Made by a program: the position numbers and the translations under genes | Shown: positions 1 to 8,717 of the stretch, piece by piece | Numbering within the stretch: position 1 is the stretch's first letter | How the letters are laid out: each line of letters opens with the position of its first letter | NCBI GenBank assembly: GCA_949285075.1 | Contig: CASDXF010000020.1 | Span: 1 to 48,971 of the forward strand | From: an uncultured Bacteroides sp. | GTDB taxonomy: Bacteria > Bacteroidota > Bacteroidia > Bacteroidales > Bacteroidaceae | Reading direction: 5' to 3' | Length of the DNA: 48,971 nt | The notes under the pieces: model-generated | Databases searched by the model: none | What the model saw: the letters and a program-made list of their open reading frames with translations, nothing else | Told to the model about the DNA's origin: nothing

Positions 1-20
1 TTTACTTTTTCTTTTGCCAT
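1..20 (-). CDS. 5' end of an unidentified gene running off the window
   Basis: Only the first six codons are visible, reading Met-Ala-Lys-Glu-Lys-Val on the minus strand, with the ATG at 20-18. A good Bacteroidota promoter lies just upstream at 48-78, which supports a real gene start. The product cannot be identified from six residues. Confidence 0.5.
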
Positions 21-47
21 AATCATTGTTGTTTAAGGGTTACGGCG

Positions 48-78
48 CAAAGGTAGGTTTAGGGAACATGCGTGTCAA
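48..78 (-). promoter_or_regulatory. Bacteroidota-type promoter of the gene leaving the left edge
   Basis: On the minus strand the sequence reads TTG, 20 bp, then TACCTTTG, which matches the Bacteroidota pattern TTTG-N19-21-TAnnTTTG. The -7 box ends 27 bp before the ATG at 20. Confidence 0.6.
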
Positions 79-182
79 GGCGGAAAATAGAATGGTTACC
101 ACTTCATCATTATAATCCCTTTCCCAGAATCTTACATTAGTCCCCTTAAACCCATTGCAAGATAAATCTTCTATAGCGCCAT

Positions 183-1265
183 TTACTTCTCTTCTTCTCG
201 ATCTACTTTAAGTAAACCTCCTGTAATAGGGTCGAAATAAACTTTAAAGGTTGAATTTTTATTAAACAATACTGGAGCCAAATATTCCGTTACTCCGAAT
301 TGCGTAACAGCAATTTCTTTTTCATACATTTTTTTTCTACCATCTGTTAGTGTAAATAAAGCTTTTCCCGGAGTATTATAAGCTACACCTTCCAGTTTCT
401 TATCTTTTTTCTTTTTGCCTTCTTCTTTATCTGATTGAGCCGGAACGGTATGTAAATTCTTTAGACTAATATAAAAAGGTTCTCCCGCTAAATTATCCTT
501 TCCTACTACACCTAACTTCTTCGAAAAGCGAAAAGCAATTTCATTAGAAAACTCTTTGTCTGGTATTATGCGGAAAGTAAACGATTTCTCCTCCTCTTGC
601 TGAGTTCCAATAAACATCGCGGTCATAGCTTCTTCTTGCGTGTTCAGATTATCAATCATGATTTTTAACTGTGCGCCATCTGAAGGCATATTATCCGCTT
701 GTCCACGAAGCAACATATTCTTACTTTCTCTAATATTATAGATTTCTTTAGCAACAAGTTCCGCCATTTTAGCCGTAGAATTTGCTATCAAAATTTCTTC
801 AGTCAAAAAATCATGCGCATCATTTTTTTTCTTTTCTCCGGTTTTACTCTGTTTTGTCTCAATTTTAGCAGAGGTACTTTGAGTATATGGTACATTAATA
901 CTTTTCACGATTCCGTCCTCTGTCAATTCTATTAATGGAGCAACAGTCTTATCCTTCATCTTAACAAAATAAGTAGATTCCGCATTAGGTATCCCTAGCG
1001 TCTTTACTTTTACATCTACGAGTCTCCAATATTCATTAGGCTCAGTAGACACGCCGCTAACTCGCAGAAAACGTTCAGCGTATTTACTAAACTCTCCCGG
1101 CGTATATTTAACCTTATTGGCCGTTACTTCTATCTCAATCTCTGTTTTAGGCAAAGTATATACTACACCATAATCCTTGCCTCTCATAACTCCAGTTACT
1201 ACCTCTGTTTGCGCATAAGCTATAGTTGTTATCGATAGGCTTATTATAATAACAAGTTTTTTCAT
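183..1265 (-). CDS. DUF4831 family secreted protein
   Basis: This 360-residue protein opens with a typical signal peptide (MKKLVIIISLSITTIAYAQ), which is why the start at 1265 is preferred over an in-frame ATG 39 bp upstream. The body is a beta-rich domain with a charged low-complexity segment around residues 130-150 and another lysine-rich stretch near residue 285. It resembles DUF4831, a family confined to Bacteroidota whose role is unknown. It lies 45 bp downstream of nnr on the same strand and is probably cotranscribed with it. The family call rests on overall appearance; no catalytic motif is visible. Confidence 0.75.
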   Translation of the reverse strand: MKKLVIIISLSITTIAYAQTEVVTGVMRGKDYGVVYTLPKTEIEIEVTANKVKYTPGEFSKYAERFLRVSGVSTEPNEYWRLVDVKVKTLGIPNAESTYFVKMKDKTVAPLIELTEDGIVKSINVPYTQSTSAKIETKQSKTGEKKKNDAHDFLTEEILIANSTAKMAELVAKEIYNIRESKNMLLRGQADNMPSDGAQLKIMIDNLNTQEEAMTAMFIGTQQEEEKSFTFRIIPDKEFSNEIAFRFSKKLGVVGKDNLAGEPFYISLKNLHTVPAQSDKEEGKKKKDKKLEGVAYNTPGKALFTLTDGRKKMYEKEIAVTQFGVTEYLAPVLFNKNSTFKVYFDPITGGLLKVDREEEK

Positions 1266-1310
1266 ATTGCACTTTTTATAAAACAACGTTAATAAACTTT
1301 CCATGAATTC

Positions 1311-2822
1311 CTATTTGCTTAACACGTCCCATGCATTAGGCAAATATGTTATTATATCACTCGCTATAAGTCCTATTGTGCCCACTTCTCGTTGCGCAAT
1401 ATCTCCTGACAGACCATGAATATATGTGCCAATCTTAGCCGCCGCCTCAGAGGAATATCCTTGCGCCAACAATGCCAATATTATTCCCGTCAAAACATCA
1501 CCGCTTCCTCCTGTTGCCATTCCCGGATTGCCTGTTGAATTAAAGTAACATTTCTTTTGAGGAGTGATAATTGCAGAATAAGCACCTTTCAAGATGATAT
1601 ACACATGAGAATTCTGCGCTAATTCACAAGCTTTATTCAGCCGCTCATACGAATCTTGACATTTACCAACCAAACGCTCTAATTCTTTGGGATGTGGAGT
1701 TAATATAGAATTCTTTGGCAGATGAGCGAGCGCATGACGATGATTGGCAAGGATATTGAGCGCATCAGCGTCTAGCACCAATGGAGTCTGGCAACGTTCT
1801 AGCTGTTCTAGCAATGCGGATTCCGTTTCTTCGTCTTTTCCAAGTCCCGGCCCTATTCCTATAGCCTGATATTCATCCGCATCTACAGGAACCGCAAAAC
1901 ACGTTTCACAAGCATCAGTATGTACTATCGCTTCAGGAACGGTAGTTTGTAAGACATCGTTATTACAAAGCGGAGCATGTATTGTTAAAAGCCCTACCCC
2001 TGAACGCAAACAAGCTTTCGCAGATAAAATAGACGCTCCGGCCATACCTTTAGAACCCGCTATAAGAAGCGCATGTCCAAAGTTTCCTTTATGAGCAAAT
2101 CGTTTTCTTGGCTTAATAAGAGAGCGGATTTCTTGCTCTTCCAATATTTCGTAGTTTGTTTCCGTACGCTCAATAGCTTCCGGACTTAACTTAATATCTA
2201 CCAACTCCCACTGTCCTACAAACTCAGCGTTCTCAGCAAAAAGGAAAGCAAGTTTCGGCAACTGCAAACTGAATGTATAGTTTGCATGTATAATATTGCT
2301 TTTGACATTAAATGTATTCTCCTCACCCATAAGACCTGAAGGCATATCTATGGAGACTATAGTCGCAGATGAAGAATTCAAATATTTCACCACAGCCGCA
2401 AAACCTCCACTCAAAGGCTTATTCAATCCAGAACCAAAAAGTCCGTCTATTACTAAGTGAGCGGGAGTTAATAAGGGAGGGACAAACTGCGTAGTGATTT
2501 CATGTAATTTTACGTTTGTTTTTTCTTCTATCCTTTCCTTATTGATTTGACAATCCGCAGAAAGTCGCCCTTTTATATTAAAAAGGAACACTTCTACCGC
2601 ATATTCTTTTTCCGACAGTATACGCGCAACAGCGAGAGCGTCTCCGCCATTGTTCCCCGGTCCGGCAAACACTGTAACTGGCGTTTCATTTCCCCACTTT
2701 TGTGAAACGGCTTCAGCGAGAGCAATCGCCGCGCGCTCCATCAAATCTATTGAAGCTATCGGTTCATGCTCAATTGTATAGGCATCCAACTTCTTAATGC
2801 TACTGCATGGAAATATTTTCAT
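1311..2822 (-). CDS. nnr: bifunctional NAD(P)H-hydrate epimerase / ADP-dependent NAD(P)H-hydrate dehydratase
   Basis: This enzyme repairs damaged nicotinamide cofactors: the N-terminal half epimerises R/S-NAD(P)HX and the C-terminal half dehydrates S-NAD(P)HX back to NAD(P)H using ADP. The 503-residue length matches the fused form. The YjeF_N epimerase domain spans about residues 1-215 and contains the Rossmann-like FAGPGNNGGDALAVAR segment. The ribokinase-like dehydratase domain (about 225-500) contains the GKDEE segment, LDADALN, TPHPKE and the conserved GNPGMATGGSGDVLTG loop. Start ATG at 2822 gives the usual N-terminus (MKIFPCSSIKKLD). A -7 box lies 32 bp upstream. Confidence 0.95.
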   Translation of the reverse strand: MKIFPCSSIKKLDAYTIEHEPIASIDLMERAAIALAEAVSQKWGNETPVTVFAGPGNNGGDALAVARILSEKEYAVEVFLFNIKGRLSADCQINKERIEEKTNVKLHEITTQFVPPLLTPAHLVIDGLFGSGLNKPLSGGFAAVVKYLNSSSATIVSIDMPSGLMGEENTFNVKSNIIHANYTFSLQLPKLAFLFAENAEFVGQWELVDIKLSPEAIERTETNYEILEEQEIRSLIKPRKRFAHKGNFGHALLIAGSKGMAGASILSAKACLRSGVGLLTIHAPLCNNDVLQTTVPEAIVHTDACETCFAVPVDADEYQAIGIGPGLGKDEETESALLEQLERCQTPLVLDADALNILANHRHALAHLPKNSILTPHPKELERLVGKCQDSYERLNKACELAQNSHVYIILKGAYSAIITPQKKCYFNSTGNPGMATGGSGDVLTGIILALLAQGYSSEAAAKIGTYIHGLSGDIAQREVGTIGLIASDIITYLPNAWDVLSK

Positions 2823-2853
2823 TGTAATTCCTTATGTTAAAAACGTTACGATG

Positions 2854-2861
2854 CAAATATA
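2854..2861 (-). promoter_or_regulatory. -7 box (TATATTTG) upstream of nnr
   Basis: TATATTTG on the minus strand, 31 bp before the nnr ATG. The expected -33 TTTG is not convincing, so only the -7 element is annotated. Confidence 0.45.
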
Positions 2862-2916
2862 CACATTAATTCTATAACGTTTTCCATCTGCCTATGTAAA
2901 ATGTTTCAAGCATACC

Positions 2917-4449
2917 TTATCTTCGAGATTTCTTAAAAAAACGTATTACCACCCCGGGGTCAGAAAGATCATTTTCCGAAGCGGCAGATAACCCTATATG
3001 CGCCAATAATTCGCCCGATATAATCACTTCATTGTTTTGCCCTCTCACTTTTCGAGTTATATTTTGTGCTATATTCCCTGCCAAATCTTGAGCGTACACC
3101 TCATAATCTTTCAGGCGAAAACCCGGAGCGAACATAATCGTAACCGAACTAAACCGGCCAAACAACCCAATGGGCGCTTCCGTTTGCTGAACGCCAAAAG
3201 TTACTCCAATTTCTTTTGTCACATACCTTCTGCCTAATGCCCTGCCGATACTAGCCACGGCCGTAGCTCCATTCGGATACCGAGAAGCAAGGATAAAAGG
3301 ACGGTCAGCTGATGTAGAATCAGAGACTTCCGGCAACGGCATTCCACGACTGACCCTAGCTGGAGCCGACGCTGTCATTACCTCTCCCACCTTGCGCTCC
3401 TTATTCCATGTCTCTTTTTCTTGCAATATCCAATAATCCACCAGACAATTATCATCTATAACAAAACTTTTTCCATCAACTCCAAACGGTTCAGCTATTC
3501 GATGCCACCGCACTCCACGTATCACCTCATCTATACGACGCTTAATATTTCGCCCTACGGGAGGAAAAGTAATGTCCTGAGTTCCATCCGGAAGATTCCC
3601 GCCGAATGGATGACGCATAACCCCAATGGTACACCCCAGTCCCGCAGCTATATAAGGCTCATCTTCACAATTGATAAGCCCCGCCGCTTCTCCTAAAGCC
3701 CGATAAGGAAGTAAATCACAAATTCGTTGAATAGTGACCGGTTGCGCCACCACATTTTCTACATCATACGTTCGAAAAACATCGCTAAATTCAATAAAAT
3801 CATTTCGACAAGCATGTTCCATACATAGATTTGGAGCATATTTCCTGCCCAATTCACTAAGTTTCTTCCGCCATTCCCAATCTCTTGAATGCATTCCCCA
3901 ATCCACTTTCCAATAACTAAACCCGGCCTCATTGTGAACTTTCAGCCTCTCTGTCCAATAAATCGTCTCCTCTGTGTCCGAACGGTTTTCTGGTTTTTGA
4001 GCGCATATCCAACCTCCTAGACCTTTCCATCCAGACTTTTTAACGCGCTGAACAAGCTCACGCAATCGCTCTGTAGCGCTACCGCTCAGCGAAGGAAAAC
4101 GAGTCAAGTCTGGCTCTACTGTACCTAAATAAGGGTTTGATGATGAATTCACGTTTTGTGGAATATCCCATGAATCGTCCATCACGAAATAAAGGTCCTG
4201 TCTGATTGTTGGATAGCACAGGTTAATCCAATCCTGATATTCACCCTTTCCAAACATATACGCCTCATTCATCACCTTACGAGTAGCATCTCCACTCTCG
4301 TAACTTACCGAATAGCCTTGTACATTCCACGTACAAAAATAATCTGGGACTTTCGATGGAGCACTGGGAACAAGATTACGTTTATCTTGTGACAATGCCG
4401 TTGTAAAAGTTATCCCGCAATAGACGACCGCCAGAATTATGTTCTTCAT
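2917..4449 (-). CDS. secreted glycoside hydrolase, probably clan GH-D (alpha-galactosidase-like)
   Basis: The 510-residue protein starts with a signal peptide (MKNIILAVVYCGITFTTALSQ), so the start at 4449 is chosen over an in-frame ATG at 4608; the promoter at 4477-4507 agrees. It looks like a TIM-barrel glycosidase: a VMDDSW motif near residue 95, a KSGWKGLGGWI strand-loop, and YWKVDWG near residue 180, which resembles the KxD(Y/W) nucleophile strand of GH27/GH36 enzymes. FRTYDVEN near residue 220 could supply the acid/base Asp. The C-terminal ~120 residues look like a beta-sandwich. The exact family is uncertain. It probably cleaves alpha-linked galactose or a similar sugar in the periplasm or at the cell surface. 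Confidence 0.6.
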   Translation of the reverse strand: MKNIILAVVYCGITFTTALSQDKRNLVPSAPSKVPDYFCTWNVQGYSVSYESGDATRKVMNEAYMFGKGEYQDWINLCYPTIRQDLYFVMDDSWDIPQNVNSSSNPYLGTVEPDLTRFPSLSGSATERLRELVQRVKKSGWKGLGGWICAQKPENRSDTEETIYWTERLKVHNEAGFSYWKVDWGMHSRDWEWRKKLSELGRKYAPNLCMEHACRNDFIEFSDVFRTYDVENVVAQPVTIQRICDLLPYRALGEAAGLINCEDEPYIAAGLGCTIGVMRHPFGGNLPDGTQDITFPPVGRNIKRRIDEVIRGVRWHRIAEPFGVDGKSFVIDDNCLVDYWILQEKETWNKERKVGEVMTASAPARVSRGMPLPEVSDSTSADRPFILASRYPNGATAVASIGRALGRRYVTKEIGVTFGVQQTEAPIGLFGRFSSVTIMFAPGFRLKDYEVYAQDLAGNIAQNITRKVRGQNNEVIISGELLAHIGLSAASENDLSDPGVVIRFFKKSRR

Positions 4450-4476
4450 ATTTACTCTATTTATGTGCTTTTTTTG

Positions 4477-4507
4477 CAAATATAATCCAAAGCTTATTAC
4501 ATTACAA
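4477..4507 (-). promoter_or_regulatory. promoter of the glycoside hydrolase gene
   Basis: On the minus strand: TTG (4507-4505), 20 bp, then TATATTTG (4484-4477), a full match to the Bacteroidota consensus. The -7 box is 27 bp before the chosen ATG, which supports the shorter start. Confidence 0.65.
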
Positions 4508-4663
4508 GTACCATAAAAGTTATCAATAAAAACTATAAAAACGAGTGCTTTTTCATAAGCCCAAATCACATTAGAAAAGTTGTTTGATAGAAAAGAATAC
4601 ATACTCACAACCTATGATGTGTGAAGTGCTTTATTATCAGTAACTTACTTTCTGTTTGAGAAA

Positions 4664-4739
4664 TAGCCCCGTTTCTCGCGAGCCGCTGCCCTATCTGTCG
4701 CGAGCCGTAGGGCTGCCTCTCGCAAGCCGCAGGGCGAGC
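4664..4739. repeat. GC-rich palindrome array, three units at a 22-bp period
   Basis: TCGCGA-type palindromes are centred at 4678.5, 4700.5 and 4722.5 (the third degenerate, TCGCAA), exactly 22 bp apart. Each is followed 8 bp later by an AGCCG(T/C)AGGGCT-like inverted repeat in units two and three. The same GC-rich motif and period recur at 34498-34559 and 44061-44120. The array lies between the divergent glycosidase and ruvA genes. Confidence 0.75.
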
Positions 4740-5064
4740 TGACAAGTGGAGAAGGTTTTAACGCAAATCCACCTCATGGCGGAAGTAAAAAACATACTCC
4801 CAAAAAGCTCTTCAAAATTAGTTAAAGACAGCCAATTGCCCGACATGAATAATTAAAAATTAGGAGGTAAAAGTGAAAGCGAATTTCAGCTTAGTGAAGC
4901 GTATGCTTGAAGTTGAAACGTTGTGGAAGACGGCGTCAAACACAGTATAGTCGTTTCCTGCCATAAGGCAAAAGGTATTGTCGTACAGAGAAGAGGCACA
5001 TAGTAGGAATAAGAATTTATTGCTTAACATTAACGCCAAGCTCTTCTTTTTACGTTTTTATCCA
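4740..5064. other. intergenic stretch without a recognised gene
   Basis: AT-rich non-coding DNA upstream of ruvA. A GTG-started 25-codon frame at 4873-4950 follows a good Shine-Dalgarno-like AGGAGG at 4862-4867, but it has no recognisable product and is not claimed as a gene. Confidence 0.4.
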
Positions 5065-5072
5065 TATCTTTG
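5065..5072 (+). promoter_or_regulatory. -7 box (TATCTTTG) upstream of ruvA
   Basis: TATCTTTG ends 14 bp before the first possible ATG (5087) and 20 bp before the second (5093), implying a very short leader. No clear -33 element. Confidence 0.5.
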
Positions 5073-5092
5073 CACACAATAAAATAATGGCT

Positions 5093-5698
5093 ATGATAGA
5101 ATATATTAAAGGAGAGCTCGTAGAGCTGACCCCAACAATCGCTATAATTGACTGTAATGGATTGGGGTACGCGATTAATATCTCACTAAACACATATTCC
5201 GCTATTCAAAGAAAAAAGGATTGTATATTATATATATATGAGTCTATCCGTGAGGACGCTTATGTGCTATACGGATTTGCCGAAAAACAAGAACGAGAAT
5301 TATTTTCTTTGTTAATCAGCGTTTCCGGTATTGGTGGAAATACAGCGCGTATGATTCTGTCTACCCTATCTCCTACTGAATTGGTTAATGTGATTAGCAT
5401 GGAAAATGTCAGCATATTAAAGACTGTCAAAGGTATCGGTTTAAAAACCGCTCAACGTATTATTGTTGATTTAAAAGACAAGATTAAAATAATAGACGAA
5501 GGAAAAAACTCCGAAAACAGTTCTTCCCAAATCATGCGCCAATTTGCTAATGCTGAAATTCTAGAAGAAGCCGTTGCCGCCCTGACCATGTTAGGCTTTG
5601 CACCCGCTCCATCGCAAAAGGTTGTATTAGCCATATTAAAAGAAGAGCCCAAAGCCTCTATAGAGACTATCATTAAATTGGCGTTAAAACGATTATGA
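5093..5698 (+). CDS. ruvA: Holliday junction branch migration complex subunit RuvA
   Basis: RuvA binds four-way DNA junctions as a tetramer and loads the RuvB helicase motors. The 201-residue protein shows domain I ([15 protein letters not shown], an OB-fold, residues 1-65), domain II with two helix-hairpin-helix motifs ([14 protein letters not shown] and [19 protein letters not shown], about 70-130), and a C-terminal domain III ([17 protein letters not shown], about 155-200) that contacts RuvB. The start at 5093 gives the usual family N-terminus; an ATG two codons upstream (5087) is also possible. It appears monocistronic, with no ruvB or ruvC nearby. Confidence 0.95.
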   Translation: MIEYIKGELVELTPTIAIIDCNGLGYAINISLNTYSAIQRKKDCILYIYESIREDAYVLYGFAEKQERELFSLLISVSGIGGNTARMILSTLSPTELVNVISMENVSILKTVKGIGLKTAQRIIVDLKDKIKIIDEGKNSENSSSQIMRQFANAEILEEAVAALTMLGFAPAPSQKVVLAILKEEPKASIETIIKLALKRL

Positions 5699-6087
5699 TA
5701 TTTTAAGATTAACGACAAGAAAGCTAATCCTTAGCTTCATACCCTACACCAAGTAACTTGAATGAACGCAAATTTCTAAAAATAGCAGATTAAAAAAACG
5801 CACGCATCGCTCAGAGGTCAACGGTTACTCGAAAGTTCTCTCTTTAACAACATACTACTAATAAATGATACGTTGAAGAACATCGTCCAAATCAGGCTCA
5901 CCGTATCTGGAGAATCACCATTGACACACTTTTATCAATATTAAGTAATTGCCGTATACCGAGTTATATCAAACTCATGTCAAAATCATAAGTTTAAATT
6001 ATTTTAATGCGGTAAATTGATTTGTACAGATTCTATTAAACGTTATTAATAATATTACCTGAATAAAAGCTGTCAAAGTTAAAACTC
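5699..6087. other. intergenic stretch with no recognised feature
   Basis: AT-rich sequence of about 390 bp between ruvA and the uxaC promoter. I see no gene, hairpin with T-run or repeat that can be supported. Confidence 0.5.
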
Positions 6088-6095
6088 TATATTTG
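6088..6095 (+). promoter_or_regulatory. -7 box (TATATTTG) upstream of uxaC
   Basis: TATATTTG lies 46 bp before the uxaC ATG. The -33 element is not evident at the standard spacing. Confidence 0.45.
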
Positions 6096-6141
6096 TACTC
6101 GATAACAAAATGTAAAATGATAACATTATATTTATTGAGAT

Positions 6142-7545
6142 ATGAAAACATTTATGGATGAGAATTTCTTATTACAGTCAGAGATTGCAAGAAAATTGTA
6201 TCATGAACATGCAGTGAAGATGCCCATTATTGATTATCATTGCCATCTAGATCCTAAAATGATAGCAGACGATTATCAGTTTAAGTCTTTAAGTGAAATA
6301 TGGCTGAAAGGAGATCATTATAAATGGCGAGCTATGCGTACGAATGGTGTGGCGGAACGCTATTGTACAGGAGATGCGACTGATTGGGAAAAATTTGAGA
6401 AATGGGCGGAAACAGTTCCTTATACATTCAGGAATCCTTTATATCATTGGACGCATTTGGAACTGAAAACCGCTTTTGGAATAACTAAAGTTTTAAATCC
6501 CAAGACAGCACGAGAGATTTACGATGAATGCAATGAAAAATTAGCTCTGCCAGAATATTCGGCTCAAGGCCTGATGCGCCGTTACCGAGTAGAAGTTGTA
6601 TGTACAACAGATGATCCTATAGATTCATTGGAATATCATACAAAAATTTGTGAAAGTGGATTTGAGGTTAAGGTATTGCCTACATGGAGGCCAGACAAGG
6701 CAATGGCTGTAGAAAGCCCTATTGATTTCCGTCATTATATTGAAAAATTATCAGAGATAAGTGGCATTAATATTTCCAACTATCAAGATATGCTAAATGC
6801 TCTTCAGAAACGTCATGATTTCTTCGCTGAACAAGGTTGTCGTCTATCCGATCATGGAATAGAAGAATTCTATGCGGAAGATTATACAAGCAATGAGATT
6901 GATGCCATTTTTAATAAAGTATATGGTGGTAAAGAATTGAATGGAGAAGAAATAAGAAAGTTTAAGTCTGCAACTCTTGTCGCATTTGGAGAAATGGATT
7001 GGGAAAAAGGATGGGCGCAACAATTTCATTATGGAGCTATTCGCAACAATAATTCAAAGATGTTCAGAATAATAGGTCCAGACACAGGGTTTGATTCCAT
7101 TGGTGAAAGTAATACCGCCAAAGCTTTGTCCAAGTTCCTTGACCGTTTAAATTCAAAGGGGAAATTAACTAAAACTATAATATACAACTTGAATCCTTGC
7201 GCCAATGAAATGGTAGCAACCATGATAGGGAATTTTCAAGACGGTTCTATCCCCGGTAAAATCCAATTTGGTTCAGGATGGTGGTTCTCTGATCAAAAAT
7301 ATGGCATGGAAAAACAAATGAATGCGCTATCAGCATTAGGTTTATTAAGTCGTTTTGTTGGCATGTTAACAGATTCGCGATCGTTTCTTTCTTACCCTCG
7401 TCACGAGTATTTTCGGCGTATATTGTGTAATCTTGTAGGGCGTGATGTAGAAAATGGAGAATTACCAATGGATGAAATGGAATATATTAATCAAATGGTT
7501 GAAAATATAAGTTATTATAATGCCAAGAACTATTTTGGATTTTAA
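6142..7545 (+). CDS. uxaC: uronate (glucuronate/galacturonate) isomerase
   Basis: UxaC converts D-glucuronate to D-fructuronate and D-galacturonate to D-tagaturonate, the first cytoplasmic step of hexuronate breakdown. The 467-residue length matches the family. The amidohydrolase-type HxH pair is seen at IIDYHCHLDP (His33, His35), and the family motifs MRTNGV, VCTTDDP, LPTWRPDK, FGEMDWEKGWAQQFHYGAIRN and GSGWWFSDQKYGMEKQM are all in order. No other uronate pathway gene (uxaB, kdgK, kdgA) is adjacent, so the gene stands alone. It is AT-rich like its left-hand neighbours. Confidence 0.96.
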   Translation: MKTFMDENFLLQSEIARKLYHEHAVKMPIIDYHCHLDPKMIADDYQFKSLSEIWLKGDHYKWRAMRTNGVAERYCTGDATDWEKFEKWAETVPYTFRNPLYHWTHLELKTAFGITKVLNPKTAREIYDECNEKLALPEYSAQGLMRRYRVEVVCTTDDPIDSLEYHTKICESGFEVKVLPTWRPDKAMAVESPIDFRHYIEKLSEISGINISNYQDMLNALQKRHDFFAEQGCRLSDHGIEEFYAEDYTSNEIDAIFNKVYGGKELNGEEIRKFKSATLVAFGEMDWEKGWAQQFHYGAIRNNNSKMFRIIGPDTGFDSIGESNTAKALSKFLDRLNSKGKLTKTIIYNLNPCANEMVATMIGNFQDGSIPGKIQFGSGWWFSDQKYGMEKQMNALSALGLLSRFVGMLTDSRSFLSYPRHEYFRRILCNLVGRDVENGELPMDEMEYINQMVENISYYNAKNYFGF

Positions 7546-7860
7546 CAAGTTGCGTAGGACATATTTTTTAATATCACAACTGTCCACTAAAAATAGACAA
7601 GGTTGAAAATTAAATGAGTTCGGTTCATTGGGACCATTAAGGCTTTTGGCTTTTTTTAAATTCGATTTGTCGAACAAGTCATATGGGGGTGTTTTGTTTG
7701 CCTGTAAGATGCCGGGGATTTGCAGAATTATTTCGTGGATGCCCCGCTCAAGTCCATTTACACTTCGGCAAAGTAAAGATATCAGCTCTGATGAGAGTGT
7801 GTGACAAAACTCAACTTTTGAAAAGATGAACCTTTAATTTGAAATTTGAACATCCGAAAA
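7546..7860. other. intergenic debris; stop-free frame on the minus strand, possible mobile-element relic
   Basis: A minus-strand frame is open from about 7826 down to 7462, into the end of uxaC, but no ATG start is seen. The readable part includes GIHEIILQIPGILQANK and KKAKSLNGPNEPNSFNF, which does not look random but matches no family I recognise. A small inverted repeat (GTCCACT...ATAGAC) sits near 7586. It may be the worn end of an insertion element; no transposase motif is visible. Confidence 0.3.
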
Positions 7861-7864
7861 GACT

Positions 7865-7913
7865 AAAAAAGGGTCGTATCGAACTCCGTTTTGAGTAACG
7901 ATACGACCTTTTT
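7865..7913. terminator. strong bidirectional intrinsic terminator
   Basis: A perfect 10-bp stem (GGTCGTATCG at 7872-7881 pairing with CGATACGACC at 7899-7908) is flanked by an A-run on the left (7865-7870) and a T-run on the right (7909-7913), so it can act on either strand. Confidence 0.85.
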
Positions 7914-8095
7914 GGGTAAACGACAGGCTCTAAATTTTCTTTTCTGAATATATTCACTCCAACAAAAACGCTCCTATAAAATCATAATTCTCTCAAAATA
8001 AGACCAACAGCCTGTCAAACCCATAACTCATAATGATTCCCAAATTATTTCAGAATCTAATTTTATTTTCGCATAAAAAACTCAAACTAAAATAT

Positions 8096-8548
8096 ATGAA
8101 ATTACTATTCGTATCATTACTATACCTATCCATTATACAAATTGCGACTAAAGCTGATGATGATAAACCAATTCAAATACATCAAATGCCACAGCAGGCA
8201 CAAGAATTCATACAAGAACATTTTTCCAACTGTAAAATCGCCCTAGCAAAAGCCGAATGTGATTTTTTCGACAAGAATTATGAAATTATATTTACTAATG
8301 GAAATAAAATAAAGTTTGATAGAAGAGGTAATTGGAAAGAAATAAATTGCAAATACACATTTGTACCCTCATCAATTATTCCCCCAAAAATACTGCAATA
8401 TATTATCAATAGCTATCCAAATACAACTGTATCAAAATTAGAATGCAACAAAAAATACTATAAAATAAAATTATCAAATCATCTTGAGTTAAAATTCAGC
8501 TTAAAATCAACTCTGCTTGAACTTAATTCGACAAATAAATTATTATAG
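8096..8548 (+). CDS. secreted PepSY-like (DUF2874) protein
   Basis: A 150-residue protein with an N-terminal signal peptide (MKLLFVSLLYLSIIQIATKA), which fixes the start at 8096 rather than the in-frame ATG at 8033. The mature part shows two copies of the PepSY-like pattern: a PxxAxxFIxxHF helix followed by strands (YEIIFTNGNKIKFDRRGNWKEI), then PPKILQYIINSYP with a shorter strand set. Such proteins are exported to the periplasm in Bacteroidota; their function is not established. It is very AT-rich and lies between a strong terminator and a high-GC peptidase gene, with no operon partner. Confidence 0.7.
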   Translation: MKLLFVSLLYLSIIQIATKADDDKPIQIHQMPQQAQEFIQEHFSNCKIALAKAECDFFDKNYEIIFTNGNKIKFDRRGNWKEINCKYTFVPSSIIPPKILQYIINSYPNTTVSKLECNKKYYKIKLSNHLELKFSLKSTLLELNSTNKLL

Positions 8549-8669
8549 ACAGATTACTTATTTGAAAGCCCCTCCTTACCACATATTATAATTAGTCCCT
8601 ATATAATTAGTCAGGCACAAACATACTGGTAAAAATAACCAGAGGATATTTTCATATCAAATAAACTAG

Positions 8670-8677
8670 TATATTTG
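8670..8677 (+). promoter_or_regulatory. -7 box (TATATTTG) upstream of the C1B peptidase
   Basis: TATATTTG 40 bp before the ATG at 8718. A small inverted repeat (CTGGT-7 bp-ACCAG at 8625-8641) lies about 30 bp upstream and could be an operator. Confidence 0.5.
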
Positions 8678-8717
8678 CGCCCATAAAAATCATTTAATTA
8701 CTAATCACAGTAACGAC

